Of a stretch of 6,774 bases of DNA, positions 1 through 6,266 are shown piece after piece. The stretch comes from Acidobacteriota bacterium. Lineage in GTDB: Bacteria; Acidobacteriota; Thermoanaerobaculia; Gp7-AA8. Position 1 is the first letter of the stretch, and the number at the start of each line of letters is the position of its first letter. The DNA lies in contig QHVX01000210.1 in the NCBI GenBank assembly GCA_003222375.1, positions 729 to 7,502 on the forward strand. Direction: 5' to 3'. The notes under the pieces were generated by a model that saw only the letters and a list, made by a program, of their open reading frames with translations, was not told where the DNA came from and made no database searches. The translations under genes were made by a program, and so were the position numbers.

Positions 1-177
1 GTGACGAATATTCAGGGCGTGTTCGCATGCGGCGACGTCGTCGATCACATTTATCGTCAGGCCGTGACCGCGGCCGGCACCGGCTGCATGGCCGCGCTCG
101 ATTGCGAGCGCTGGCTGACGCATGAGCGCATCACCGAGCGTTGGGATCTTCCGAAAGGGGAAGAAGAACGGGTGTAG
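1..177 (+). CDS. trxB: Thioredoxin reductase, C-terminal 58 residues (5' end outside window)
   Basis: The reading frame is open from the first base to the TAG at 175-177, so only the end of the gene is present. The visible protein contains GVFACGDVVDH followed by YRQAVTAAGTGCMAALD. This is the signature of the second FAD-binding segment of low-molecular-weight thioredoxin reductases, where the Asp of the GDV motif contacts FAD and the RQA-x-x-AG helix follows. The enzyme uses NADPH to reduce thioredoxin in the cytoplasm. The redox-active CxxC and the NADPH domain lie upstream of the window and cannot be checked. The C-terminus (ERWDLPKGEEERV) is short and charged. The next gene overlaps its last 37 nt, suggesting co-transcription. 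The family call is firm; separation from a close TrxB paralogue is not possible from this fragment. Confidence 0.93.
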   Translation: MTNIQGVFACGDVVDHIYRQAVTAAGTGCMAALDCERWLTHERITERWDLPKGEEERV

Positions 178-1886
178 AGGCCACCGCGTCGGGCACCCTC
201 CTGATCCTCGGCGGCGCCGGCATGGTGGGTGTGCAGGTCGCTCGCGAAGCCGTTCGCGAGTTGCATCCCACGCGCATCGTCATCTCTTCGCTGACGCAGC
301 GCGAGGTCGACGAGGCGGTTGCGATCCTGCGGGCCGAAACGCGCGACGTCGAATTCGTCGCGGCAGCCGGCGACATCTTCCTCCCGCAATCGCTGCAGGG
401 AATCGATCGCGCGGAGCTGATCGCAAATCGTAAACATTTTGATGCATTATTTTCCGACGAGTCTTCGCTCGTCGAGTTGATCCGCCAGCATCAGCCGGAA
501 GTCATCGTCGACTGCATCAACACTGCGACCGCCATCGCCTATCTCGATGTCTTCACCGTCACCGAACGGACGAAGATGCTGCTCGACGGCATCGAAGCAC
601 GGCGCGGCTCCATCGAGGTCGGCGAATTGCAGCCGCTGATCCGCTCCGTGCGCGAGCTGATGATCGCGCAGGGCGTGCCGCAAATTGTGCGGCACATTCT
701 CTTTCTGCATCGCGCGCTGGAGAACAGCTCGGTACGCGTTTACGTCAAGGTTGGGACGACCGGGACGGGCGGGATGGGCATCAATGTTCCGTACACCCAC
801 AGCGAAGATAAGCCCTCGGCGCAATTGCTTTCGAAGTCGGCGATCGGATTCGCCCACACCGGCCTGCTCTTTCTGCTCGCGCGGACGCCGGGTGCATCGA
901 TCATCAAGGAGATCAAGCCCGGCGCCATGATCGGATTCAAGCGCCTGGGCGAGACCCACGTGCGCTTGCGCGGCGATCGCGGGCCTGCCTTTCTCATCGA
1001 GCCGCGCGAGGAAACGCTCGGCGACAGACTCGATACGCATCAGCCGGCGAGTTCGTATCGCAAGTTCGAAGGACGCGATGTCCCGCTCAAGATCATCGGC
1101 GCGGACACCGGCGAGAACGGCTTCTTCACGATCGGCGAATTCCAGGCCATCACGTTTCCGAGGCAGATGGAGTACGTGACGCCGGAGGAGGTGGCACGCA
1201 CCACGATCCTCGAGATCCTCGGCGCCTCAACCGGCCGCGATGTTCTGTCGGCGATCGACGGTGCCATCACCGAGCCGAGTTATCGCGCCGGTGTTTTGCG
1301 CCAGCAAGCGATCCACGCGATGCAGCGGCTCGAGGAGAGCATGGCCGGCAAAGTCCTTCCTTCGATCGCCGTCGGCCACCTTGGCCCACCGAAATTATCG
1401 AAGCTGCTCATCGAGGCGTATCTGCTTCGGGAAGCTCTCGGCGACGATCTCGCCGCGATGCTTCGCGTGGCGCCGGCCGAGATGCAGACGCGCGTCGAAT
1501 CGTACCTGTCGAAGAACACTCAGATTGTGAGCCTCGTGACGACGATCGGAATTCCAATTCTTCGCGCCGATCGTCGCCTGACGCGCGGCCCGCGCATCAA
1601 CATCCCACCCGCCCCGCCCAACAATGCGCCGTCTGCGATCGATCGTGACGCGGTAGAGAAATACGCGCGGACGGGTTGGGTCGATCTGCGGCGTCAGAAT
1701 TTCGAGCTGTGGCGCGAGCGCATCGAACGCTTGTCGCGATCACATCCCGACATCGTCGCGTACGGCTCAGCGGCCTTTGACGCCACGAAATACAACGACG
1801 ATCGCTTCGTGCCGGGCGAGGTCGTTGGCTGGCTGCTCACCAACGAGATCGACGAGCAGGGAATGGTCGGCCACCGACTGTTTTGA
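141..1886 (+). CDS. Large Rossmann-fold NAD(P)-binding protein, substrate unknown
   Basis: An N-terminal beta strand LLIL leads into GGAGMVG (residues 24-30), a GxxGxxG dinucleotide-binding loop as in extended short-chain dehydrogenases/epimerases. A second strand (RIVISSL, about 45-51) follows. The remaining roughly 530 residues are much longer than a standard epimerase. They include a glycine-rich block around residues 203-232 (KVGTTGTGGMGINVPYTHSE) and a segment with SKSAIGFAHTGLLFLLARTPG. I see no convincing YxxxK catalytic pair. A soluble NAD(P)-dependent oxidoreductase or dehydratase-like enzyme is the best reading. The start is uncertain: TTG at 141 is the earliest start after an in-frame stop (TGA 123-125), but it has no good ribosome site. 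A good purine-rich site (157-166) points to about 172, where this frame has no normal start codon. The gene overlaps trxB and ends in TGA 1884-1886, directly against a repeat. Confidence 0.8.
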   Translation: MGSSERGRRTGVEATASGTLLILGGAGMVGVQVAREAVRELHPTRIVISSLTQREVDEAVAILRAETRDVEFVAAAGDIFLPQSLQGIDRAELIANRKHFDALFSDESSLVELIRQHQPEVIVDCINTATAIAYLDVFTVTERTKMLLDGIEARRGSIEVGELQPLIRSVRELMIAQGVPQIVRHILFLHRALENSSVRVYVKVGTTGTGGMGINVPYTHSEDKPSAQLLSKSAIGFAHTGLLFLLARTPGASIIKEIKPGAMIGFKRLGETHVRLRGDRGPAFLIEPREETLGDRLDTHQPASSYRKFEGRDVPLKIIGADTGENGFFTIGEFQAITFPRQMEYVTPEEVARTTILEILGASTGRDVLSAIDGAITEPSYRAGVLRQQAIHAMQRLEESMAGKVLPSIAVGHLGPPKLSKLLIEAYLLREALGDDLAAMLRVAPAEMQTRVESYLSKNTQIVSLVTTIGIPILRADRRLTRGPRINIPPAPPNNAPSAIDRDAVEKYARTGWVDLRRQNFELWRERIERLSRSHPDIVAYGSAAFDATKYNDDRFVPGEVVGWLLTNEIDEQGMVGHRLF

Positions 1887-1960
1887 AGGCAGAAGGCAGA
1901 AGGCAGAAGGCAGAAGTAGAAAGGTTTTCCTTCTGCCTGCTGCTTTCTGCCTTCTGCCTT
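1886..1960. repeat. Inverted heptamer tandem-repeat hairpin between convergent genes
   Basis: The left arm has four perfect tandem copies of AGGCAGA (1887-1914) and a degenerate fifth unit (1915-1921). The right arm reads TTCTGCC, TGCTGCT, TTCTGCC, TTCTGCC (1931-1958). Arms 1886-1916 and 1930-1960 pair over 31 positions with one G-U wobble and one mismatch. GAAA 1919-1922 can also pair with TTTC 1926-1929, leaving a tiny loop. The left arm begins at the last base of the upstream stop codon, and the right arm includes two bases of the stop codon (TTA, 1959-1961) of the minus-strand peptidase gene. The hairpin therefore fills the whole gap between converging genes and could end transcription from both sides. 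Strong T tracts are lacking, so an intrinsic terminator role is inferred only. Confidence 0.9.
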
Positions 1961-2837
1961 AAAAGGCGTTGAGGATGTACTCGAGCGGATTCACCGGCGT
2001 GTTGTTCAGGCGTACCTCGTAGTGCAGGTGCGGTCCGGTGGAGCGGCCGGTCGAGCCGACGTACGCGATGATGTCGCCGCGCTTTACGCGATCACCGGGA
2101 TGAACTACGAAGGTCGAAAGATGGCCGTAACGCGTCGAGTAGCCGTAGCCGTGTGAGATGTAAATCACGTTCCCGTAGCCATTTGCCCACTCTGACTTCA
2201 CGACGATGCCATCCGCCGGAGAGCGCACCGCCTGGCCGACGGCCGAGGAGATGTCGACAGCGTTGTGGACGCCGGGCTCGCCCGTGAACGGGTCCTGACG
2301 GCTGCCGAAGCCGTCGGTCAGGATGCCATGAACCGGCGCGATCGAGGGCGTGGAGGAAAGCAGCAGCGACTGCGCGACGAATTTCTGTTCGAGTGTCGAA
2401 AGATCCTTTTCGATGCGGCGCGAACGGAACGACATCTTGTCGAGATCATCGCGATACGGATTTTCGCCGAGGTTCGAGGGACGCAGACCGCCGACGCCGC
2501 CGCCCTGACTGCTCTCATCGAGTGTGCTGATGCCGGCGATGATCGCCAGCTTTCGCGTGCGTTCTTCAACCGTGTGCAACTGCGTGCGGAGCGATTCGAC
2601 GGATTTGCTGAATTGCTCGTTCGCCGATTGCAGCTCGCGGTTTTCGCGCTGCAATTTCGAAAGCTCGTGCGTCTGCGACAAGGATGTGAAGTACTGCACC
2701 GAAAAGAAGGTCGAGAGGCAGAGGGAGGAGGTGACGATCGAGATCAGGGAGAAAAACAGCCGGTGCGAAACCTTCAACTTCCGAAATTTGGCCCGGGCGT
2801 GCGGGACAAAGATGATCGTTGAATAACGCTTGTCCAT
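1959..2837 (-). CDS. Membrane-anchored M23 (LytM-type) murein peptidase
   Basis: This 292-residue protein starts at the ATG whose first base is 2837. A GGGGAG site (2843-2848) lies five bases upstream, so it is preferred over a TTG six codons earlier. Order of parts: a short basic cytoplasmic N-terminus, one membrane helix (about 27-50), a charged coiled coil (about 54-100), a linker, then an M23 domain (about 165-290). Zinc and catalytic residues are complete: H191 and D195 in HNAVD, H239 in YGHLS, and H270/H272 in HLHYEV. Family knowledge: such enzymes cut peptidoglycan peptide cross-links in the periplasm, and coiled-coil M23 proteins often act in cell division or elongation, or as activators. 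Since every metal ligand is present it is probably an active endopeptidase. It is a single-gene unit facing the upstream Rossmann gene, with its own promoter. Its stop codon lies in the heptamer repeat. Confidence 0.93.
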   Translation of the reverse strand: MDKRYSTIIFVPHARAKFRKLKVSHRLFFSLISIVTSSLCLSTFFSVQYFTSLSQTHELSKLQRENRELQSANEQFSKSVESLRTQLHTVEERTRKLAIIAGISTLDESSQGGGVGGLRPSNLGENPYRDDLDKMSFRSRRIEKDLSTLEQKFVAQSLLLSSTPSIAPVHGILTDGFGSRQDPFTGEPGVHNAVDISSAVGQAVRSPADGIVVKSEWANGYGNVIYISHGYGYSTRYGHLSTFVVHPGDRVKRGDIIAYVGSTGRSTGPHLHYEVRLNNTPVNPLEYILNAF

Positions 2838-2892
2838 GCCGTCTCCCCACCTCAACTTTCAGTGACTACGAATTGGCCCGTGGTAGAGGGGT

Positions 2893-2921
2893 ATTGTTAC
2901 GGGCAGAGGGGGGTCTGTCAA
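2893..2921 (-). promoter_or_regulatory. Sigma70-type promoter for the M23 peptidase gene
   Basis: Read on the minus strand there is a perfect TTGACA (plus-strand 2916-2921). A 17-nt spacer follows, then AACAAT (plus-strand 2893-2898), which matches TATAAT at four of six positions. The start of transcription would fall near 2886, giving a 5' leader of about 49 nt before the ATG at 2837. Two copies of AGAGGGG (plus-strand 2885-2891 and 2905-2911) lie exactly 20 bp apart, one in the spacer and one at the predicted start point. Confidence 0.65.
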
Positions 2922-2980
2922 GCCTCTAAATCACGCTGGACCAAGGACTTCCATGTGGTTTTTATGCTGATACCGCATAT

Positions 2981-3049
2981 TTAGGAGGGAAATCCGGATA
3001 TCGGCAATCGCGATCAGTGGTATCCTCTCGCGCCGCTCCGGCCGGAGCG
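2981..3049 (+). promoter_or_regulatory. Structured leader upstream of pyrR
   Basis: This stretch holds three elements. TTAGGAGGGA (2981-2990) looks like a strong ribosome site but has no ATG, GTG or TTG within the normal distance after it. GGATATC (2996-3002) can pair with GGTATCC (3019-3025) as a 7-bp stem with one wobble, around a 16-nt loop. CGCTCC (3034-3039) and GGAGCG (3044-3049) form a perfect 16-bp palindrome, 15 nt before the pyrR ATG. A stem followed by ATTTCTTC is only weakly terminator-like. The usual PyrR-binding RNA motif (CC-N-G-N-GAGG in a hairpin loop) was not found by eye. Control by attenuation or by masking of translation is possible but unproven, and no convincing + strand promoter was located here. 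Confidence 0.35.
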
Positions 3050-3064
3050 ATTTCTTCAAACGCG

Positions 3065-3601
3065 ATGAACGTCAAGAAACGGCTGCTCGATGGCGCACGG
3101 ATGAACCGCGCGATCCGCCGGATGGCCATCGAGATCGTCGAGAAAAACCGCGGCATCAAAGATCTGCTCATCGTCGGCATTCGCAGCCGCGGCGTGCCGA
3201 TCGGCGAGCGCATCGCGAAAGAGATCGAATCGATGGAAGAACATCCCGTTCCATTCGGGATTCTCGACATCACGCTCTATCGCGACGATCTGACGACGAT
3301 CGCGCCGCAACCGGTCGTGAAGCCGACCAAGCTTCCCGAGCCGATCGACGACAAAATCGTGGTGCTGGTCGACGATGTTCTCTATACCGGCCGCACGGTT
3401 CGCTCGGCGCTCGACGCGCTGATCGATTTCGGGCGTCCGCGCGCGGTCATGCTGGCGGTGCTGATCGATCGCGGGCATCGCGAGCTGCCCATCCACGCCG
3501 ATGTCATCGGGAAAACGGTTCCCACCGATGCCGATGAAGTGATCAAAGTCCGCATGGCGGAGCTGGATGGCGAGGACGAAGTGTTGATCATGGAGAAGTA
3601 G
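3065..3601 (+). CDS. pyrR: PyrR, uracil phosphoribosyltransferase-fold regulator of pyrimidine genes
   Basis: This 178-residue protein matches PyrR along its full length: ILDITLYRDDL (about 67-77), the PRPP-binding loop VDDVLYTGRT (residues 102-111), GRPRAVMLAVLIDRGHRELPI and the C-terminal IGKTVPT region. Known role in the family: PyrR senses UMP/UTP and binds pyr mRNA to repress it, and many members also convert uracil and PRPP to UMP. The ATG at 3065 is chosen because it aligns with family N-termini (MNVKKRLLDGARMNRAIRRMA); a GTG at 3017 in the same frame would add an unusual 16-residue extension. No good ribosome site precedes the ATG. It is the first gene of the pyr operon, with pyrB starting one base after its TAG. 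Its target RNA in this window was not identified. Confidence 0.95.
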   Translation: MNVKKRLLDGARMNRAIRRMAIEIVEKNRGIKDLLIVGIRSRGVPIGERIAKEIESMEEHPVPFGILDITLYRDDLTTIAPQPVVKPTKLPEPIDDKIVVLVDDVLYTGRTVRSALDALIDFGRPRAVMLAVLIDRGHRELPIHADVIGKTVPTDADEVIKVRMAELDGEDEVLIMEK

Positions 3602-3602
3602 G

Positions 3603-4535
3603 TTGCGCGCCCAAACCTCCGCGCTCAAATCCAAAGACCTTCTCGGCATCGAACAACTTTCTCCCGAAGAAATCACGCTGATCCTGGACACGGCCGAGGG
3701 CTTCAAGGAAGTCAGCGAGCGGCCGGTGAAAAAAGTTCCTGCGCTGCGCGGGCAACTGGTGATCAACCTCTTCATGGAAGCGTCGACGCGGACTCGGGTC
3801 TCGTTCGAGATCGCGGAAAAGCGGCTCTCCGCCGACACGTTGAATTTTACGGCGTCGGGATCCTCGGTCGAGAAAGGCGAAACGCTCATCGACACGGCCG
3901 AGAACCTGATGGCGATGGCGCCCGACATGATCGTCATCCGCCACAAATATCCGGGTGCGCCGAAGATGCTCGCCGACCGGCTGCCGGCATCGATCATCAA
4001 CGCCGGCGACGGCGCGCACGAACATCCGACCCAAGCCCTCCTCGATGCCTTCACGATTCGCGAACGGCTCGGCCGCCTGCACGGAGTCAATGTCTCGATC
4101 ATCGGCGACATCGCACACTCGCGGGTCGTGCGCTCGAACATTCATCTGCTGACGAGGATGAAGGCCAGCGTGACGGTCGCAGGTCCGCCGACGTTGATTC
4201 CGGTCGAGATCGAAAAGCTGGGCGTACGCGTCGTGAACTCGCTCGATGAGGCGATCGACGGCGCCGACGTGATCATGATGCTCCGCATTCAGCTCGAGCG
4301 TCAGGGCAAGCTGAGTCTTCCCTCGCTTCGTGAGTACTACAACACCTTCGGTCTGACGCCGCAGCGGCTGCGCCGCGCGAAAGAGGGCGTGATCGTGATG
4401 CATCCCGGCCCGATGAACCGCGGCGTCGAGATCGCGTCGGATGTCGCCGACGGCCCGTGGTCGGTGATCCTCAATCAGGTGACCAATGGTGTAGCCGTGC
4501 GCATGGCGGGCGTTCTGCATTCGAGTCTCTCATGA
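3603..4535 (+). CDS. pyrB: Aspartate carbamoyltransferase, catalytic chain
   Basis: The protein has 310 residues, the normal size for the catalytic chain. It catalyses carbamoyl phosphate plus L-aspartate to N-carbamoyl-L-aspartate, the first committed step of UMP synthesis, in the cytoplasm. Visible active-site motifs: the carbamoyl-phosphate loop STRTR (61-65), SSVEKGET (87-94, with the mobile Ser and Lys), HPTQALLD (141-148), and HPGPMNRGVEI (from 267). A TTG start at 3603 is used, with GGAG at 3592-3595 as its ribosome site inside the pyrR end. An internal start would lose the family N-terminal helix (LLGIEQLSPEEI). Its TGA overlaps the pyrC ATG in an ATGA, which implies translational coupling. 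No pyrI regulatory chain is present here, so feedback is probably through PyrR rather than a PyrI subunit; that last point is inference. Confidence 0.96.
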   Translation: MRAQTSALKSKDLLGIEQLSPEEITLILDTAEGFKEVSERPVKKVPALRGQLVINLFMEASTRTRVSFEIAEKRLSADTLNFTASGSSVEKGETLIDTAENLMAMAPDMIVIRHKYPGAPKMLADRLPASIINAGDGAHEHPTQALLDAFTIRERLGRLHGVNVSIIGDIAHSRVVRSNIHLLTRMKASVTVAGPPTLIPVEIEKLGVRVVNSLDEAIDGADVIMMLRIQLERQGKLSLPSLREYYNTFGLTPQRLRRAKEGVIVMHPGPMNRGVEIASDVADGPWSVILNQVTNGVAVRMAGVLHSSLS

Positions 4536-5820
4536 ACCTGTTGATCACTGGCGGGCGCGTCGTCGATCCGAGTCAGCGGCTCGACGCCAAAGCTGATGTC
4601 TTGATCACCGACGATACGATCTGCGAAGTCGGCAAGAAGTTGAAGTCGCCCGCCGAAACCATCGATGCCAGCGGTCTGGTGATCGTGCCCGGTTTCATCG
4701 ATCTGCACACCCATCTGCGCGAGCCCGGCCAGGAACATAAAGAGACGATCGCGACCGGAACCCGGGCGGCAGTGGCGGGCGGGTACACGGCGGTGTGCGC
4801 GATGGCGAACACGATTCCGCCTAACGACGAGCGGGCGGTCACCGAGATGATCATCGCCGAGGCGGCGAGGAACGGCGCGTGTCGCGTGTATCCCATCGGT
4901 GCCGTCAGCAAAGGTTTGAAAGGCGAGGAGCTGGCGGAGCTCGCGGATCTGCGATCTGCGGGATGCGTCGCGGTCAGCGATGACGGCAAGCCGGTCACCA
5001 ATCCGCAGCTCATGCGGCGCGCGCTGGAATACGGCGCGATGTTGCGGATGCCGATCGTCGCGCACGAGGAGGATCCGCACCTCACCGATGGCGGCGTCAT
5101 GCACGAAGGCTTCTACTCCACGCTCCTCGGCCTGACCGGCATCCCGGCGGCATCGGAAGAGACGATGGTCGCCCGCGATGTGATCCTGGCGCAGATGACG
5201 CGCGCGCACCTTCACATCGCGCATCTGTCGACCTCCGGAGCGGTGCAGACAATCCGCACCGCGCGGAAAGCGGGCGTTCACGTGACGTGCGAGGTCGCGC
5301 CGCATCACATTGCGCTGACCGACGAGACGGTGCAGTCGTTCTCGACGAACTTGAAGATGAATCCGCCTCTGCGTTCCGACGACCATCGCCGGGCGGTGAT
5401 CGAGGCGATCGCCGACGGAACCGTCGACGCAATCGCCACGGATCACGCGCCGCATCATTTCGACGAGAAAAATGTGGAGTTCGATCTCCGGCATTCTCGA
5501 TTTGCTACGAGCGGCTCGTGCGCAAAAAGATCATCGACCTTCCGCGGCTGATCGATTTGATGTCATGCGCGCCGGCAAGGATCTTCAATCTCCCCGGCGG
5601 GACATTGCGCGCCGGCTCCCCGGCCGACATCACGCTGCTCGATCTCGACACGCGATTCCAAGTGACGAACACCTTTCGATCGAAGGCATCGAACTCGCCA
5701 TTCATCGGCGAAACCCTGCAGGGAAGAGCGCTGGCAACGATTGTCGGCGGCATCGTGCAGTACGATCTGCGCGTGCCCGCGCCGCCGAGGGCGGCCAAAA
5801 CGCGAAAACGGAAACGATGA
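4532..5820 (+). pseudogene. pyrC: Dihydroorotase, frameshifted by a short internal deletion
   Basis: The protein is a dihydroorotase of the amidohydrolase family, which would cyclise N-carbamoyl-aspartate to dihydroorotate. Frame one (ATG 4532) has GFIDLHTHLREPG with H59 and H61, D150 in SDDG, H178 in VAHEED, H231 in HIAHLS, and the catalytic Asp D304 in ATDHAPHH: the full metal and catalytic set. After NVEFDL (ctc at 5486-5488) the frame turns to nonsense and stops at 5551. The homology resumes one frame over at AFSICYERLVRKKIID (from 5491) and runs to TGA 5818-5820, with the family's ADITLLDL and IVGG ends. Between L and AF, family members have about ten residues, APFGI-x-G-x-ET, which are missing. 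Restoring about 28 nt gives an intact protein of about 438 residues, the expected size. The loss removes a substrate-loop motif. A sequencing or assembly error is an equally fair reading. It overlaps its neighbours on both sides by ATGA. Confidence 0.88.
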
Positions 5821-6194
5821 AGCGCGTCGTGATCGTCGACGACTCAGCCGCCTATGGCGATCTCTGGTCGAGCTTCATGAAGGAGCGGTACGGGAATGAA
5901 GTGGGCGTGGAGACCTACAGTCATCCCTACGATGCCCTGCCGAAAATCGATGATGCGATCGACCTGTTGATCGTCGATCTCGAAATGCCTGGAATGGACG
6001 GCAAGAAATTCGTCGACTACGCGAGGCAAAAGGGCATTCCCGCACGCCGCATCGTGGTGACCTCGTCCCATTCGGCCGAGGAGCTGCACGAACGGTTCAA
6101 AATCGGAGAGACGATCGCCGTCATCAACAAGACCGATCCCAAACAGCAGGAAGCCTTCCTGATGATTTTGGATAGTGTGATGAAGAAGTCCTGA
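5817..6194 (+). CDS. Stand-alone response-regulator receiver domain protein
   Basis: This 125-residue CheY-like protein has one receiver domain and no output domain. Conserved residues are all present: acidic pair D8/D9 in IVDDS, phospho-acceptor D54 in IVDLEMPGMDG, the switch Thr T82 in VVTSSHS, and K105 in INKTDP. It should be phosphorylated on D54 by an unidentified histidine kinase and signal by protein-protein contact. The ATG overlaps the pyrC stop codon (ATGA). The only upstream ribosome-like bases are a weak GGAAA, so translation may rely on coupling. Its TGA (6192-6194) lies inside the first unit of a heptamer repeat. The pilT gene follows, so a role in pilus motility or surface sensing can be guessed, but the shared operon is with pyr genes. 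No kinase gene is visible. Confidence 0.92.
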   Translation: MKRVVIVDDSAAYGDLWSSFMKERYGNEVGVETYSHPYDALPKIDDAIDLLIVDLEMPGMDGKKFVDYARQKGIPARRIVVTSSHSAEELHERFKIGETIAVINKTDPKQQEAFLMILDSVMKKS

Positions 6195-6253
6195 GTCCTG
6201 AGTCCTGAGTGGGCGGTTGTGACTCAGGACCCAGGACTCAGCACTCAGGACTC
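6188..6253. repeat. Inverted heptamer tandem-repeat hairpin before pilT
   Basis: The left arm has three perfect tandem GTCCTGA units (6188-6208) plus GT. The right arm has four heptads: TCAGGAC, CCAGGAC, TCAGCAC, TCAGGAC (6224-6251), two perfect inside units carrying one change each. Arms 6188-6210 and 6222-6244 pair at 21 of 23 positions around an 11-nt loop (6211-6221), with one extra unit on the right. The first unit contains the stop codon of the receiver gene. It could serve as a terminator or mRNA 3'-end stabiliser after the pyr operon. There is no T tract. The architecture matches the array at 1886-1960 although the unit sequence differs. Confidence 0.88.
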
Positions 6254-6260
6254 GTATAAT
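6233..6260 (+). promoter_or_regulatory. Putative pilT promoter abutting the repeat array
   Basis: A perfect TATAAT occupies 6255-6260, flanked by CTCG and CGAG (6251-6264). The best -35 candidate is AGGACT (6233-6238; three of six matches with TTGACA, 16-nt spacer) and lies inside the repeat's right arm. Transcription would begin about 6-7 nt after the box, at or next to the GTG start at 6267. The -10 is strong by sequence; the -35 is weak. Confidence 0.5.
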
Positions 6261-6266
6261 CGAGCC

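Noticed and set aside
1886..1960. CRISPR array
   Set aside because: Units are 7 bp, contiguous without spacers, and arranged in inverted arms; no cas genes are nearby.
2953..2984. Two tiny overlapping leader frames (MWFLC at 2953-2970 and MLIPHI at 2964-2984) upstream of pyrR
   Set aside because: The first has a fair AAGGA site, but frames this short arise by chance and neither overlaps a convincing attenuator.
3017..3064. GTG 3017 as the pyrR start
   Set aside because: It adds 16 residues not found in the family and encodes the leader palindrome; the ATG at 3065 aligns with known PyrR N-termini.
3056..4141. Long antisense open frame (361 codons) opposite pyrR and pyrB
   Set aside because: GC-rich codon bias keeps the antisense frame open. 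The peptide is rich in Arg, Ser and His with no family motifs, while the + strand has two unmistakable enzymes.
3588..4520. Antisense open frame almost exactly the length of pyrB
   Set aside because: It mirrors the pyrB codon pattern and has no recognisable domain.
4475..5494. Long antisense open frame (339 codons) opposite pyrC
   Set aside because: Low-complexity Arg/His/Asp-rich translation, no start context, and it shadows a clear dihydroorotase.
5472..5816. N-terminal extension of the receiver protein through the pyrC frame
   Set aside because: The frame is open but the translation has no domain features, and the receiver fold begins exactly at MKRVVIVDD from the ATG at 5817.
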